A stretch of DNA of 64,000 bases, taken from the NCBI RefSeq assembly GCF_000378085.1, contig NZ_KB899217.1, positions 62,001 to 126,000 of the forward strand, written 5' to 3'. This DNA comes from Hoylesella loescheii DSM 19665 = JCM 12249 = ATCC 15930 (GTDB lineage: Bacteria > Bacteroidota > Bacteroidia > Bacteroidales > Bacteroidaceae). Of this stretch, positions 16,315-25,119 are shown one piece after another; position 1 is the stretch's first letter, and every line of letters begins with the position of its first letter. Both the position numbers and the translations under genes were made by a program. The notes beneath the pieces are model-generated. The model was not told the origin of the DNA, did no database searches, and was given only the letters and a program-made list of their open reading frames with translations.

Positions 16315-17106
16315 TTAAAAAGGCACGCGCGCACCAAACACCCGCTTTACATTCTCATTGGTTTGGCGGGCTATTTCGTCGGTGGTTGTGGCATAGGCAC
16401 TGGCCATTACCTCCACAACATGGGTGAGATAACTGCTCTCGTTGCGCTTGCCTCGCATGGGAACAGGGGCCATATAAGGGCCATCGGTTTCGAGAACGAT
16501 GCGCGAAAGGGGAATATGGGGTAACACGCTAGGCAAGTTAGACTTCTTAAAGGTAAGTACGCCACCAATGCCTAGCACAAACTTGTCGAACTGCAAAAAG
16601 GCATCGGCCTCGCGTTCGTTACCCGTAAAGCAATGGAAAACACCACCAGGCAGTTGGCTTTCGTACTTTTTGATGATGTGCACCATCTCGTTTTGCCCCT
16701 TCCTACAATGAATCATCAAGGGCAAACCATATTCTGCCGACCAGCGCACTTGCTCCTCGAAGGCTTCAAGTTGTTGCTTTTCGAACTCGCGACTCCAATA
16801 AAAGTCTAGTCCAACTTCACCAATGGCGATGAAAGGATGCGGCATATCAAACCGCCGTTTCATACGTTTCAGCACCTCGGCATAGTCGGCCTTCACCTCT
16901 TCCGGATGCAAACCCATCATCGCAAAAGCATAATTGGGGTAGCGTTGAGCCAGCAAGAGGGCCGCATCGCCACTTGGTTCGTCGATGGCAGGAATAAAAA
17001 CCTTGCTCACTCCCGCCGCTTTTGCGCGCGCAATAACCTCGTCAAGGTCGTCGCGATAGTCATCCACGTCTAGGTGGATGTGCGTGTCTATTATTTCTGT
17101 TGTCAT
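16315..17106 (-). CDS. TatD-family metal-dependent hydrolase / DNase
   Basis: This is a TIM-barrel amidohydrolase of 263 residues, the normal TatD length. Metal ligands are visible in DTHIHLD at the N terminus, GEVGLDFYW (Glu), MIHCRKG, VFHCFTG and LETDGPY. Family members act as 3'-5' exonucleases or DNases in DNA repair and turnover; which activity applies here cannot be told. The gene stands alone on the minus strand. A repeat-rich 233-bp gap with a perfect hairpin separates it from the next upstream gene. Confidence 0.9.
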   Translation of the reverse strand: MTTEIIDTHIHLDVDDYRDDLDEVIARAKAAGVSKVFIPAIDEPSGDAALLLAQRYPNYAFAMMGLHPEEVKADYAEVLKRMKRRFDMPHPFIAIGEVGLDFYWSREFEKQQLEAFEEQVRWSAEYGLPLMIHCRKGQNEMVHIIKKYESQLPGGVFHCFTGNEREADAFLQFDKFVLGIGGVLTFKKSNLPSVLPHIPLSRIVLETDGPYMAPVPMRGKRNESSYLTHVVEVMASAYATTTDEIARQTNENVKRVFGARVPF

Positions 17107-17159
17107 GTTCTCGTTTACAATCTGTTGGCTTTTGCCCTGTTACAAAGGCTCAAAAGCAC

Positions 17160-17185
17160 TTTCTCCCCATAACGATGGGGAGAAA
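17160..17185. other. Perfect 11-bp hairpin
   Basis: TTTCTCCCCAT at 17160-17170 pairs perfectly with ATGGGGAGAAA at 17175-17185 across a 4-nt loop. It has A-runs rather than T-runs downstream on the plus strand, so an ordinary intrinsic terminator is doubtful. Confidence 0.5.
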
Positions 17186-17339
17186 AACCGCCAACATACA
17201 AGCACCGAAAGCGAACTAACCCAATCCTTTTGCATTGGGATAGCAGTCCGTTCGGGTCTTAGGCTCACGCTAAAAACTGGGCAAAGCCACATTGAACAGT
17301 GGCACAGCGTTTATAGAAGCAGCCTTTAACGAGAAATAG

Positions 17340-18038
17340 TTAATACAGATGTTCCTCGTTGCGGCGGTAATAATATATCACCCCCAGCTTTCTACATTCG
17401 GCGAAACGCACTTCGGGCGGTTCGTGTTCGAAATGTTTCTCGATTTGATTCCACAAGTCGAGGATGATGTTATCTGTTTCCGGGCGCAGCGTGTGCAACT
17501 TATCTACCGTCTTGTTTGTTCGGGCTTGCAGTGCCTTTTGCTGCTTATAGGTCTCCATAAAGATGTCGTAGTGTGTGGAAACCATCCCGATAGAGGGGTT
17601 GTAGATAGGTCTTCCGCCCTGATTGATGCGCTCTTTTTCGCCCTCAATCACCCGTTTACCATATTCGGCCAACCCTTCTTGGGTTTTGAGATTGGGTAGT
17701 GATGTAGCCTGCTCGCTAAGTCCGTAGAGTTTTAGGGCCGACTTCTTTATCTCTCCGCGCTCTACGCTCATGAAGAGCACTTGCAAAAAATGACTTACAT
17801 ACATCACGGCATTGCGCTGCACGCGGTCAATCTTGCCCGTTTGCCTAGCCTGCGCCGTTAGCGAGGTTCGGTATTGTTGGGCCGCAGTAAGCAGTCGATC
17901 GTAGGCGGGTCGAGCCCTGTTAATTACGCTCCAATCGATAAATCGATTTCTTGCCGCATACACACTCTCGTTTTCGAGAAGCATTTTCAGCGCCTTAAGG
18001 CGGGCGGCATCTGTCTTAGGTAGTCGTCGGTATGGCAT
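17340..18038 (-). CDS. Conserved protein of unknown function
   Basis: The 232-residue soluble, charged and mostly helical protein has no signal peptide and no domain I can name. Features are an N-terminal KTDAARLKALKML, a central RVQRNAVMYVSHFLQVLFMS and a Tyr-rich C terminus (KLGVIYYYRRNEEHLY). The regular coding pattern and a plausible ATG suggest a real gene, probably lineage-specific. It lies upstream of tatD and downstream of the prenyl synthase, all on the minus strand but with gaps of over 130 bp, so an operon is uncertain. Confidence 0.6.
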   Translation of the reverse strand: MPYRRLPKTDAARLKALKMLLENESVYAARNRFIDWSVINRARPAYDRLLTAAQQYRTSLTAQARQTGKIDRVQRNAVMYVSHFLQVLFMSVERGEIKKSALKLYGLSEQATSLPNLKTQEGLAEYGKRVIEGEKERINQGGRPIYNPSIGMVSTHYDIFMETYKQQKALQARTNKTVDKLHTLRPETDNIILDLWNQIEKHFEHEPPEVRFAECRKLGVIYYYRRNEEHLY

Positions 18039-18173
18039 GGTATTGCTATTTTATGGTGTGTTCTGAAAGTTATTTTCACGTCATGGCAATGATCATTCGG
18101 CTTAACGGAAACGTTATCGGGCCTCGGCACAAGGCCGTTTTTCAGGTTTCAGGACCCACCGAAGGTAAGATGT

Positions 18174-19148
18174 CTAGTATTTTCTGTTCATCATTTTCGA
18201 GGCATAGTTAATGAGGTTTACTTTTCTTTCTGCTGGCACGTTCACCTCGTCGAGGTATCGTTTGCCACATTCGAAGTAATGTTCTATTCGTCGTTCGGCC
18301 ATCTTATCAATACCCATGTCGTTATAAAGATGGGTGATGGCCGCTATCTTTTCTTGCACATTGCACTGTTCTTGGCTAACCCATCGTTGCAATTCGGCAC
18401 GTTGCGAGGCGTCGGCCTTATTGAAAGCGTTAATCAGCATGTAGGTTTTCTTGTTGCATACGATATCGCCCCCGATGGTCTTTCCAAACACCTTGCTGTC
18501 GCCGTACACGTCTAGGAAATCGTCTTGCAGCTGAAAAGCCAGACCGATTTGTTCGCCAAACTTATACAACAGGTCGGCATCTTGCTGCGGAGCATCGGCC
18601 AACAGCGCGCCCATTTTCATGCCACAAGCCAATAATACGCTGGTTTTGAGGCGTATCATTTCGATATACTCGTCTTCAGTTACATCGTTGCGATGTTCGA
18701 AATCCATATCGTATTGTTGCCCCTCGCCTATCTCGAGTGCCGTCTCGGTGAAGAGTTCCATCACGGGTTTCAGTTTCGAGGAATCGCATTGTGCCACAAG
18801 TTGATAAGCCAGAACCAACATCGAGTCGCCCGAAAGTATGGCCGTGTTGGCGTCCCAACGTTTGTGCACGGTGGGCATACCACGTCGCAGGGCTGCATTG
18901 TCCATCAAGTCGTCGTGCAGAAGCGTGTAATTATGATAGGTTTCCAGTCCGCAAGCGGGTGCAAGAATGCTCTCGGGGTTGTCCTTAAACAAGTTATAAG
19001 CCAGCAAGGCAAGTGTGGGCCTGATACGTTTTCCCCCGATAGAGAGCACGTAACGTATCGGTTCGTATAGCGATTGCGGCTTGCGATTGAAAGGCAAGTC
19101 CTCAATGTAGTCGTTAATTTTACTGAGAATGATATCGTCTGTCAACAT
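18174..19148 (-). CDS. Polyprenyl diphosphate synthase
   Basis: This 324-residue trans-prenyltransferase has both aspartate-rich motifs. The first is DDLMDNAALRRG (DDxxD plus RRG) and the second is FQLQDDFLDVYGD, with GGKRIRP near residue 33 for substrate binding. Such enzymes add isopentenyl diphosphate to allylic diphosphates to make farnesyl, geranylgeranyl or longer chains for quinones and cell-wall carriers. Chain length cannot be fixed from sequence alone. The start is 12 bp after the end of the tonB gene on the same strand, so the two probably share a transcript. Confidence 0.9.
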   Translation of the reverse strand: MLTDDIILSKINDYIEDLPFNRKPQSLYEPIRYVLSIGGKRIRPTLALLAYNLFKDNPESILAPACGLETYHNYTLLHDDLMDNAALRRGMPTVHKRWDANTAILSGDSMLVLAYQLVAQCDSSKLKPVMELFTETALEIGEGQQYDMDFEHRNDVTEDEYIEMIRLKTSVLLACGMKMGALLADAPQQDADLLYKFGEQIGLAFQLQDDFLDVYGDSKVFGKTIGGDIVCNKKTYMLINAFNKADASQRAELQRWVSQEQCNVQEKIAAITHLYNDMGIDKMAERRIEHYFECGKRYLDEVNVPAERKVNLINYASKMMNRKY

Positions 19149-19160
19149 ACTGACTTCATT

Positions 19161-19871
19161 TTAAAGTTTAAATACGATGGGGATGGCAAAGAGTGTGCGA
19201 CATGGTTTGCCTTTTTCTAGGCCTGGCTTCCATTTTGGCATGTGACTGATAACACGCAAGGCTTCGGCATCCAGTTCTTCGTTTACGCCCCGCACAACCT
19301 TTTGGTCGGTAATGGTTCCATCGACATTGACGATGAACGACACCATCACAATACCCTGAACACCCTGCTCTTGGGCTGCGGGTGGATAGCGCAACGTGCG
19401 TTGCAACCACTTCATAAACTCCACGATACCTCCTGGATACTCGGGCATTTGCCTTGCAATGCGTGGTGCATTGTCGGCAGCAATCGGTTCGGGAACAGGC
19501 TGCTCGATGGCCGTGGTTGGCGTTTCGTTCTGTTGCACAGTAGCTTCGGCGCCCTCTTTTTCCTCATCGTTGCGTTCGTTCAGCTTGTCGGGGATAGCTA
19601 CGGGCGTATCTACTGCCTTTATTTTCGTAGTGATTGAGGGTGCAGCAGTGGGTGTTGCGGCGGCCACCATCTCGCTCTTCTCCACGTCGGGCAATATTTC
19701 CATCTCCTCGAAGAAGTCGTCGGGCACGTCGTCGTCAAAACTAAAAGTGCGCGAATTGCTGTTATACTCCAGCGCCACGAACAGGAACGAGAGCACTACA
19801 ACGAGCCCAAGCAGATAATTGGTTGCGCGCTTGTTCTCCAAATTGGCACTATACGTCTTCTTTATCTCCAC
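19161..19871 (-). CDS. TonB-family energy transducer
   Basis: The 236-residue protein has a cytoplasmic N terminus, one membrane helix (about 19-37, LLGLVVVLSFLFVALEY), a Pro/Glu/Thr-rich periplasmic linker and a C-terminal TonB domain (about 145-236). The TonB domain has YPGGIVEFMKWL, GIVMVSFIVNVDGTI and MPKWKPGLEKGKP. It couples the inner-membrane proton-motive force to outer-membrane receptors. No ExbB/ExbD genes are adjacent. It is read divergently from porQ, with 121 bp between the start codons and a minus-strand -7-like element (CAAATATA at 19933-19940). Confidence 0.9.
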   Translation of the reverse strand: MEIKKTYSANLENKRATNYLLGLVVVLSFLFVALEYNSNSRTFSFDDDVPDDFFEEMEILPDVEKSEMVAAATPTAAPSITTKIKAVDTPVAIPDKLNERNDEEKEGAEATVQQNETPTTAIEQPVPEPIAADNAPRIARQMPEYPGGIVEFMKWLQRTLRYPPAAQEQGVQGIVMVSFIVNVDGTITDQKVVRGVNEELDAEALRVISHMPKWKPGLEKGKPCRTLFAIPIVFKL

Positions 19872-19992
19872 CTTATAGATGCTGATGTATCAATCTTTGA
19901 GCTTTCATGGTGAATGAAACTCAATTCACCTACAAATATAATGATTTAATTGGAAAAAGATGTAACTTTGTAGATAAAATGGAAAGAAGTTG

Positions 19993-20937
19993 ATGAAAAA
20001 AGTTATTTTCGCCCTCGTATTGTTCTTTAAAGCGGGTGAAATGGCGGCGCAAGAGAGCCAAACGGCCTACAATTTCTTGCGATTGCCTGTGAGTGCGCAT
20101 GCCGCTGCATTAGGTGGCGACAACGTTACGCTCATTAACGACGACGCTTGGTTGATGTTCAATAATCCCGCGTTGCTGTCGTCGGTGAGCGACAAGACGC
20201 TTGCATTGAACTACATGAACTTCATGCGGGGCGTTAACATGGCTGGTGTGGCCTACAACAGGGTGATAAAAGAGCGCGCTTCGGCTGCCCTTTCGGTTAA
20301 TTATGTTGACTACGGAAAGATGCGTTACACCACTGCCGAGAACCAAGACTTGGGTGAATTTGCCGCAAGAGACATCGCCGCGACGGCCTATTTCTCGTAT
20401 ATGCTTACCGACCGACTGGCTGGCGGTATTGCGGCAAAAGTGTTGTCGTCGAGCATCGGGAACTATCATTCGATTGGTGTAGGCGTAGATCTAGGCCTGA
20501 ACTATTACGACCCCGACCGCGAATTGTCGTTATCGGTGGTGGCCAAAAACCTTGGCGGACAGCTCAAAGCCTACGAAGACGACTACGAAGCCATGCCATT
20601 GGACGTACAGATGGGCGTTAGCAAACGCTTGCAACACACGCCTTTCCGACTGTCGGCTACGTTGGTAGACCTCAACCATTGGCACTATGCACTGATGAAG
20701 CATTTTGTTTTCGGCCTAGACGTAGAGCTATCGCAAAACATTTGGGTGGGAGCAGGATATAGTTTGCGCCGTGCCAACGAGATGAAAGTGGGCGATGCCG
20801 AGAACGCCAGCAGTCATGGGGCGGGTCTGTCGCTTGGTGCAGGCTTGCAGTTAGAACGCTTTAAGCTGAACCTGGCTTACGGCAAGTACCACGTTTCCAG
20901 TTCATCGGTGGTGCTTAACGTTTCGTTTGCATTGTGA
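19993..20937 (+). CDS. porQ: Type IX secretion system protein PorQ
   Basis: The 314-residue outer-membrane protein starts with a signal peptide (cleavage near AAQ) and begins the mature part with the PorV/PorQ-type pattern NFLRLPVSAHAAALGG, then NNPALLS and repeating beta strands ending in VVLNVSFAL. PorQ is one of the outer-membrane components of the Bacteroidetes type IX secretion system. A TTG at 19990 precedes the ATG at 19993; the ATG is preferred. TAACTTTG at 19963-19970 gives a short leader. No protein with an obvious type IX C-terminal sorting domain was noticed in the window. Downstream is cmk, across a repeat-bearing gap. Confidence 0.87.
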   Translation: MKKVIFALVLFFKAGEMAAQESQTAYNFLRLPVSAHAAALGGDNVTLINDDAWLMFNNPALLSSVSDKTLALNYMNFMRGVNMAGVAYNRVIKERASAALSVNYVDYGKMRYTTAENQDLGEFAARDIAATAYFSYMLTDRLAGGIAAKVLSSSIGNYHSIGVGVDLGLNYYDPDRELSLSVVAKNLGGQLKAYEDDYEAMPLDVQMGVSKRLQHTPFRLSATLVDLNHWHYALMKHFVFGLDVELSQNIWVGAGYSLRRANEMKVGDAENASSHGAGLSLGAGLQLERFKLNLAYGKYHVSSSSVVLNVSFAL

Positions 20938-21127
20938 TTCATGAGTTTATGAGGGGGCGAGTTTGTAAGAACGCGAGGGCGTTAGCTCGTCAGTTTATCA
21001 GTTCATGCTTAGCGCTCACACAGAAAGGGAACACCGAAAGGCACTTGCACCCTCACCACTACAGAAGCCCAAAGGCATCATACACCTTATTATATAGCAA
21101 AAAAAGATAATCGAATAACAGCAAAGA
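20938..21127. repeat. 'gagtttatgag' repeat tract and A+T palindrome half
   Basis: The porQ-cmk gap begins with degenerate GAGTTTATGAG / GTTAGCTCG repeats (about 20938-21006) and contains a partial copy of the ACACCTTATTATATA palindrome at 21082-21097. No gene is seen. Confidence 0.5.
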
Positions 21128-21823
21128 ATGAAGAAAATAACCATCGCCATCGACGGATTTTCGTCGTGTGGAAAGAGCACCATGGCCAAAATGCTGGCCA
21201 AAGAAGTGGGCTATATCTATGTAGACACTGGCGCAATGTATCGCGCCGTAACCCTTTTTGCCATGCGAAACGGCATGATTGCGCCCAATGGCGACGTTAA
21301 CCGTGATGCGCTAAAAGCGAAAATGGACGCGCTGCACGTAGAGTTTAAACTGAATCCACAAACGGGAAAGGCCGAAACTTACCTCAACGGCGAGAACGTG
21401 GAGCACGAAATTAGGGGCATGGAGGTATCGGCTCACGTGAGTGCCATTGCGGCAATAGACTTTGTTCGCACGGCTCTTGTGGCCCAGCAACAACGTATGG
21501 GACACGATAAAGGTATCGTGATGGATGGGCGCGACATTGGCACGGTGGTGTTTCCAGATGCCGAATTGAAAGTGTTTGTCACTGCTTCGGCCGAGGTTAG
21601 GGCACAACGCCGCTTCGACGAGCTTGTGGGCAAGGGCATGAAAGCCAACTACGACGAAATTCTTCACAACGTTCAAGAGCGCGATTACATTGATAGTCAT
21701 CGTGAAGTAAGCCCCTTACGCAAAGCAGAAGATGCCATCGAACTGGACAATGGACAACTAACCATCGCCGAACAACTGCAATGGCTGATGGACAAGTTTA
21801 GAGAAACAACGGAAAGTGCATAG
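21128..21823 (+). CDS. cmk: Cytidylate kinase
   Basis: Cmk phosphorylates CMP and dCMP with ATP in pyrimidine nucleotide salvage and synthesis. The 231-residue product has the P-loop [16 protein letters not shown] at the N terminus, [11 protein letters not shown] for substrate binding, the [11 protein letters not shown] motif (about 138-148) and the LID-like RAQRRFDEL. Length and start are typical. The gene follows porQ but is separated from it by a repeat-bearing gap. A long gene-free region follows. Confidence 0.93.
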   Translation: MKKITIAIDGFSSCGKSTMAKMLAKEVGYIYVDTGAMYRAVTLFAMRNGMIAPNGDVNRDALKAKMDALHVEFKLNPQTGKAETYLNGENVEHEIRGMEVSAHVSAIAAIDFVRTALVAQQQRMGHDKGIVMDGRDIGTVVFPDAELKVFVTASAEVRAQRRFDELVGKGMKANYDEILHNVQERDYIDSHREVSPLRKAEDAIELDNGQLTIAEQLQWLMDKFRETTESA

Positions 21824-22171
21824 TAACAAGAGGGGAAAGGGGTAAGAAGTGCCCCCACAGGAGGCAAGAAATTGAGCCAAACGCTTGTGAGTTTTTGAGT
21901 TGACGTGTTTGTAAGTTTATGAATTGCAAAGATGTTCGAAACATCAAACACCTTGTCACCCCTACGTCCCCAAAGGGCGTTAGCCATCCTTTCACCCTTT
22001 CACTCTTTCACCTCTAATAGGCGTTAGCCATATTTTCACCCTTTCACCTTTTCACTTTTTCACCCTTCCCCCTTTTCGCTTTTTCATCCTTTCGCCCGTC
22101 GCAACATCGTGGAAAAGTATCCAAAAAAGAATTAATAAATATAAGAAACCACGATTTTTGCCACAATAAAG
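21824..22171. repeat. Repeat-filled intergenic region after cmk
   Basis: It holds an 'agttt' tract (about 21888-21925) and a minus-oriented purine repeat tract (about 21970-22095: CCTTTCACCCTTTCAC variants) with two GGCGTTAGCCAT boxes. No gene is supported. Confidence 0.65.
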
Positions 22172-22202
22172 TTTGTTCTTTCGAAATTCTTCCCTATCTT
22201 TG
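22172..22202 (+). promoter_or_regulatory. Bacteroidetes promoter for a small RNA
   Basis: TTTG at 22172-22175, a 19-bp spacer and TATCTTTG at 22195-22202 match the lineage consensus exactly. No coding frame follows, but a structured segment and a terminator do. Confidence 0.8.
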
Positions 22203-22205
22203 CAA

Positions 22206-22356
22206 CGACAAGTTTAGGTCACAGGGATACCAACTGTAAGTTTTCCCCCTGTAAATTAATAATGAATATCCTAATTGTCAGTAAAAATAGATTATAAATT
22301 TTGAGTTAATTACTGTTTTTGGAGGAGATTCTTCGCGATGAAGGGGCTCCTTTTTT
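22206..22356 (+). ncRNA. Candidate structured small RNA with terminator
   Basis: The ~150-nt transcript predicted from the promoter at 22172-22202 has no open frame of note. GACAA-TTAGG (22207-22218, with a 2-nt bulge) pairs with CCTAATTGTC (22270-22279), and CAGGG (22222-22226) pairs with CCCTG (22247-22251), giving a two-helix hairpin. An A+T-rich region follows. The end is a terminator hairpin at 22321-22350 (GGAG / CTCC outside, CTTC / GAAG inside) with six T's at 22351-22356. I do not recognise the family; a 6S-like or a lineage-specific regulatory RNA is possible. Confidence 0.6.
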
Positions 22357-22712
22357 CATGCCCTTTGGCTAACGCCACCTTACCCCCGCACATATTTTTT
22401 ACGTGAGTTCGGGATAAGAGACGAAACTTTTTGAGTAAGATTTTACGCACACTTTCTTGATAAGAAGCTCTCTGTTTTGAACAAGGCTAGGGTGTGAGAA
22501 ATAACTATTATGTCACCCACTGGGCAGTAGTTAGCGCAACGGCTCTTGTCTATATGCACCCGATTGACTGTTGTGAACCCAACGTGTTCTTTGAAATTAG
22601 CACCGACAACCTTAATTCAGCATAAGGATTTTTCCCGTCAACAGAAGGGATTATTAACAACAAAAGCGACCAACTAATATCAGGATACATCACACCTTTT
22701 ATCACGCCATAT
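22357..22712. other. Gene-free region with interspersed-repeat relatives
   Basis: No gene is seen. Blocks such as GTTCGGGATAAGA (about 22399) and TGTTTTGAACAAGGCTA (about 22473) resemble the region at 60437-60475. CAGTAGTTAGCGCAAC (about 22525) resembles the inverted-repeat element near 61.1 kb. Confidence 0.45.
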
Positions 22713-22725
22713 CAGTACAAGTCGT

Positions 22726-22846
22726 TTGTAGTGCCACTACAAGCGAGTTGTAGCGCCACTACAACTTAATTGTAGCATGACTACAAAAGGTTTGTAGTCG
22801 CCGTACAAGCAGTTTTGTAGCCACCGTACAAACAGCTTTGTACGAC
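22726..22846. repeat. 22-bp palindrome array, TTGTAG family (copy 1)
   Basis: Five units of TTGTAG-N5-CTACAA (the later ones with GTACAA) follow each other with a 22-bp period; one step is 23. A half-site CAGTACAAG precedes the array and TTTGTAC closes it. Spacers between units are 5-6 bp. A second array with the same geometry is at 41079-41198. Confidence 0.85.
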
Positions 22847-23006
22847 AGAATTAACGACAAAACGCCAAACAAAAGCATTGACGGCGTATAGGAAAAGATG
22901 TGATAAAGCCTGCAAAATGTAAAACAAAAGCCACAAGCACAAGGCGTTATGGGCAAACCCATCACTTGAGTTTGCACATTATTCCCTCCCTGCAACCCCA
23001 ACACAT

Positions 23007-23044
23007 AAAAAAAGCACAGCCTGCAACATGCTGCAGACTGTGCC
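23007..23044 (-). terminator. Intrinsic terminator of the carboxyltransferase gene
   Basis: On the minus strand GGCACAG-CTGCA pairs with its complement across a short loop (23014-23043), followed by seven T's. It begins 40 bp after the stop of the gene at 23084-24856. Confidence 0.85.
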
Positions 23045-23083
23045 TCTTATGTTATGTTTTGGGCCTAGGCCCTACATTCTATC

Positions 23084-24856
23084 TTATTGTGCGCGTTCGA
23101 TGTAAGCCACCACGTCGCCCTTGTTTACCTTGCTACCTTGCTTGGCATTGATTTCAACCAGCTTGCCACCCAATGCGGCAGGCACGGTAACAATCTCGCC
23201 CCAAGTGGCAACAATGTAGCAGAACACTTCGCCTTCCTTATACTCCTTACCGATGTAAGGCTCTACGGTAGGTGCACATTCGCCGTCGCCATTGAACTCC
23301 CAGAAGAGCTGTCCCTTAACAGGAGCCACCAACGCATCGGCCTTAGCGTGCTTAAAGGCTGCTAGTTCTTCAACCGACAACTTGCTGCCCATCTTGGCAT
23401 CCTTAGCCTTTTGCAGGTCGGCCAAGAAGTTCTTCTTAGCCTGTCCACTCTTATAGTTGCGGTATTGTTCAGGGTGCATAGCCAGTTCGAATAGTTCTTC
23501 GTTGTCTTGACCATACTCCCAGCCGTTCTCGTCCATTTCTTTCTTGAACTCTTCGAGGTTGTTTGGCAGCAGCGTATGTGGGTCGGCATCGGTAAATTCG
23601 AAACCTTTTTCCTTGGCCAAGGCCACCAACTCGGGTGCGATTTCTCCAGGAATCTTGCCACTCTTGCCAAGAATCATACCCCACATGGCATCGTCCATCA
23701 TCACGAAACGTCCCTTGCCCTGCTCCATTGTAAGGAGGTTCATCAGCGCAATGTTCTTCACATACTGCGAGAAAGGCGTTACGAGGGGAGGATAACCCAC
23801 ACGTGGCCATACGTATTCTACCTCGTTGAAGAGGTTGATAAGCATGTCGTCGGTAGACAATTCAGGTTCGCCCTTCTTCGCACGAATGCTATTGATGGTG
23901 CTATGTATACCTGCAAGGTCGGCCATCATACTGCCCATCATACCGCCAGGCAGACCGCAGCCAAGGAGCAACGAGCTCATCAGCTTGTTGGAAGGATTGA
24001 TAAAGTAGCCCAACCACTCGTCGATGAACTCTTGGGTCAATGCGCGCGCCTTCATATAAGCGCTCATATTGATTTCAGGAACATCGAAACCTTCGTTCTT
24101 CAGCATGCTTTGCACCGAGATAACGTCGGGATGAACCTTACCCCAAGACAATGGTTCGATGGCCGTATCGATGATATCGGCACCGTTGTTGCACACTTCC
24201 AATACCGAAGCCATCGACAAACCGGGGCCAGTATGTCCGTGATACTCGATGATTATTTCAGGATGCTTGTCCTTAATAGCCTTCGTTAGCTGTCCCAACA
24301 ACGCTGGCTGACCGATGCCTGCCATGTCTTTAAGACATATTTCCTTAGCTCCTGCCTCTATAAGTTGATCGGCAATGCCGCTATAATATTCCAGCGTGTG
24401 CACGGGCGAAGTGGTAATACAGAGCGTTCCTTGTGGAGTCATGCCTGCTTCTGCTGCCCATTTGATGCTGGGGATGATGTTACGAACGTCGTTCAGGCCA
24501 TCGAAAATACGGGGGATATCCACACCCTGGGCGTGCTTCACCTTGTACATCAGCGCACGAACATCGTCGGGCACAGGATACATACGCAAGGCGTTCAGTC
24601 CACGGTCTAGCATGTGGGTCTTTATTCCCACCTCGTTGAAAGGCTTACAGAAGGCCCGAACGCCCTCGTTGGGGTTTTCGCCGGCCAGCAGGTTCACTTG
24701 TTCGAATGCACCGCCGTTAGTTTCAACACGCGAGAAACATCCCATCTCAATGATCACGGGAGCAATACGCTCCAACTGGTCTTTGCGTGGCTGAAACTTC
24801 CCAGAGCTCTGCCACATGTCTCGATATACGAGGCTGAATTGTATTTTCTTTTTCAT
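23084..24856 (-). CDS. Carboxyltransferase (oxaloacetate decarboxylase alpha / pyruvate carboxylase B-like) with altered biotinyl domain
   Basis: The N-terminal ~300 residues form the DRE-TIM metallolyase carboxyltransferase domain. RDMWQS, the metal-binding YHGHTGPG and the active-site Lys in EICLKDMAGIG are intact. The conserved carboxylase region follows (YVWPRVGYPPLVTPFSQYV). The last ~75 residues have the biotinyl/lipoyl fold pattern (KEGEVFCYI...GGKLVEINAKQG...KGDVVAYI), but the usual AMKM is replaced by VATWGEI, so the biotin-acceptor Lys is missing. The enzyme would move a carboxyl group between biotin and pyruvate/oxaloacetate; a separate biotin carrier encoded elsewhere would then be needed. 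The gene stands alone, with a terminator after it. Whether it works as a decarboxylase or as part of a carboxylase is open. Confidence 0.85.
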   Translation of the reverse strand: MKKKIQFSLVYRDMWQSSGKFQPRKDQLERIAPVIIEMGCFSRVETNGGAFEQVNLLAGENPNEGVRAFCKPFNEVGIKTHMLDRGLNALRMYPVPDDVRALMYKVKHAQGVDIPRIFDGLNDVRNIIPSIKWAAEAGMTPQGTLCITTSPVHTLEYYSGIADQLIEAGAKEICLKDMAGIGQPALLGQLTKAIKDKHPEIIIEYHGHTGPGLSMASVLEVCNNGADIIDTAIEPLSWGKVHPDVISVQSMLKNEGFDVPEINMSAYMKARALTQEFIDEWLGYFINPSNKLMSSLLLGCGLPGGMMGSMMADLAGIHSTINSIRAKKGEPELSTDDMLINLFNEVEYVWPRVGYPPLVTPFSQYVKNIALMNLLTMEQGKGRFVMMDDAMWGMILGKSGKIPGEIAPELVALAKEKGFEFTDADPHTLLPNNLEEFKKEMDENGWEYGQDNEELFELAMHPEQYRNYKSGQAKKNFLADLQKAKDAKMGSKLSVEELAAFKHAKADALVAPVKGQLFWEFNGDGECAPTVEPYIGKEYKEGEVFCYIVATWGEIVTVPAALGGKLVEINAKQGSKVNKGDVVAYIERAQ

Positions 24857-25119
24857 AAGTTGCTTATACCAATACTATAAAGGATAATATAGCGGTGCAA
24901 AATTAGATAAAAAAAATCAAATACGGCCCATAGATTTGAAGTTTTTGCAGATAGTTAGCATTGCTTGGTTGGCGAAAGGGGATGACAAGTGTGCACACCA
25001 TCTTATACATCGGCTTGTTGACAACTGTTGAGGCACCTCAAAAAAGCAGCGCGAACAAGTGTTAAAAAGGGATAAGAGCAAGAAGGTTCATCATTTATTC
25101 TTTAATTTTGTAGCCTAGA

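Noticed and set aside
17160..17185. Intrinsic terminator for the unknown gene at 17340-18038
   Set aside because: The hairpin is perfect, but on the minus strand the T-run lies before and not after the stem.
22726..22846. Possible CRISPR array
   Set aside because: Units are 22-bp palindromes directly adjoining each other with 5-6 bp gaps; there are no 25-40 bp unique spacers and no cas genes.
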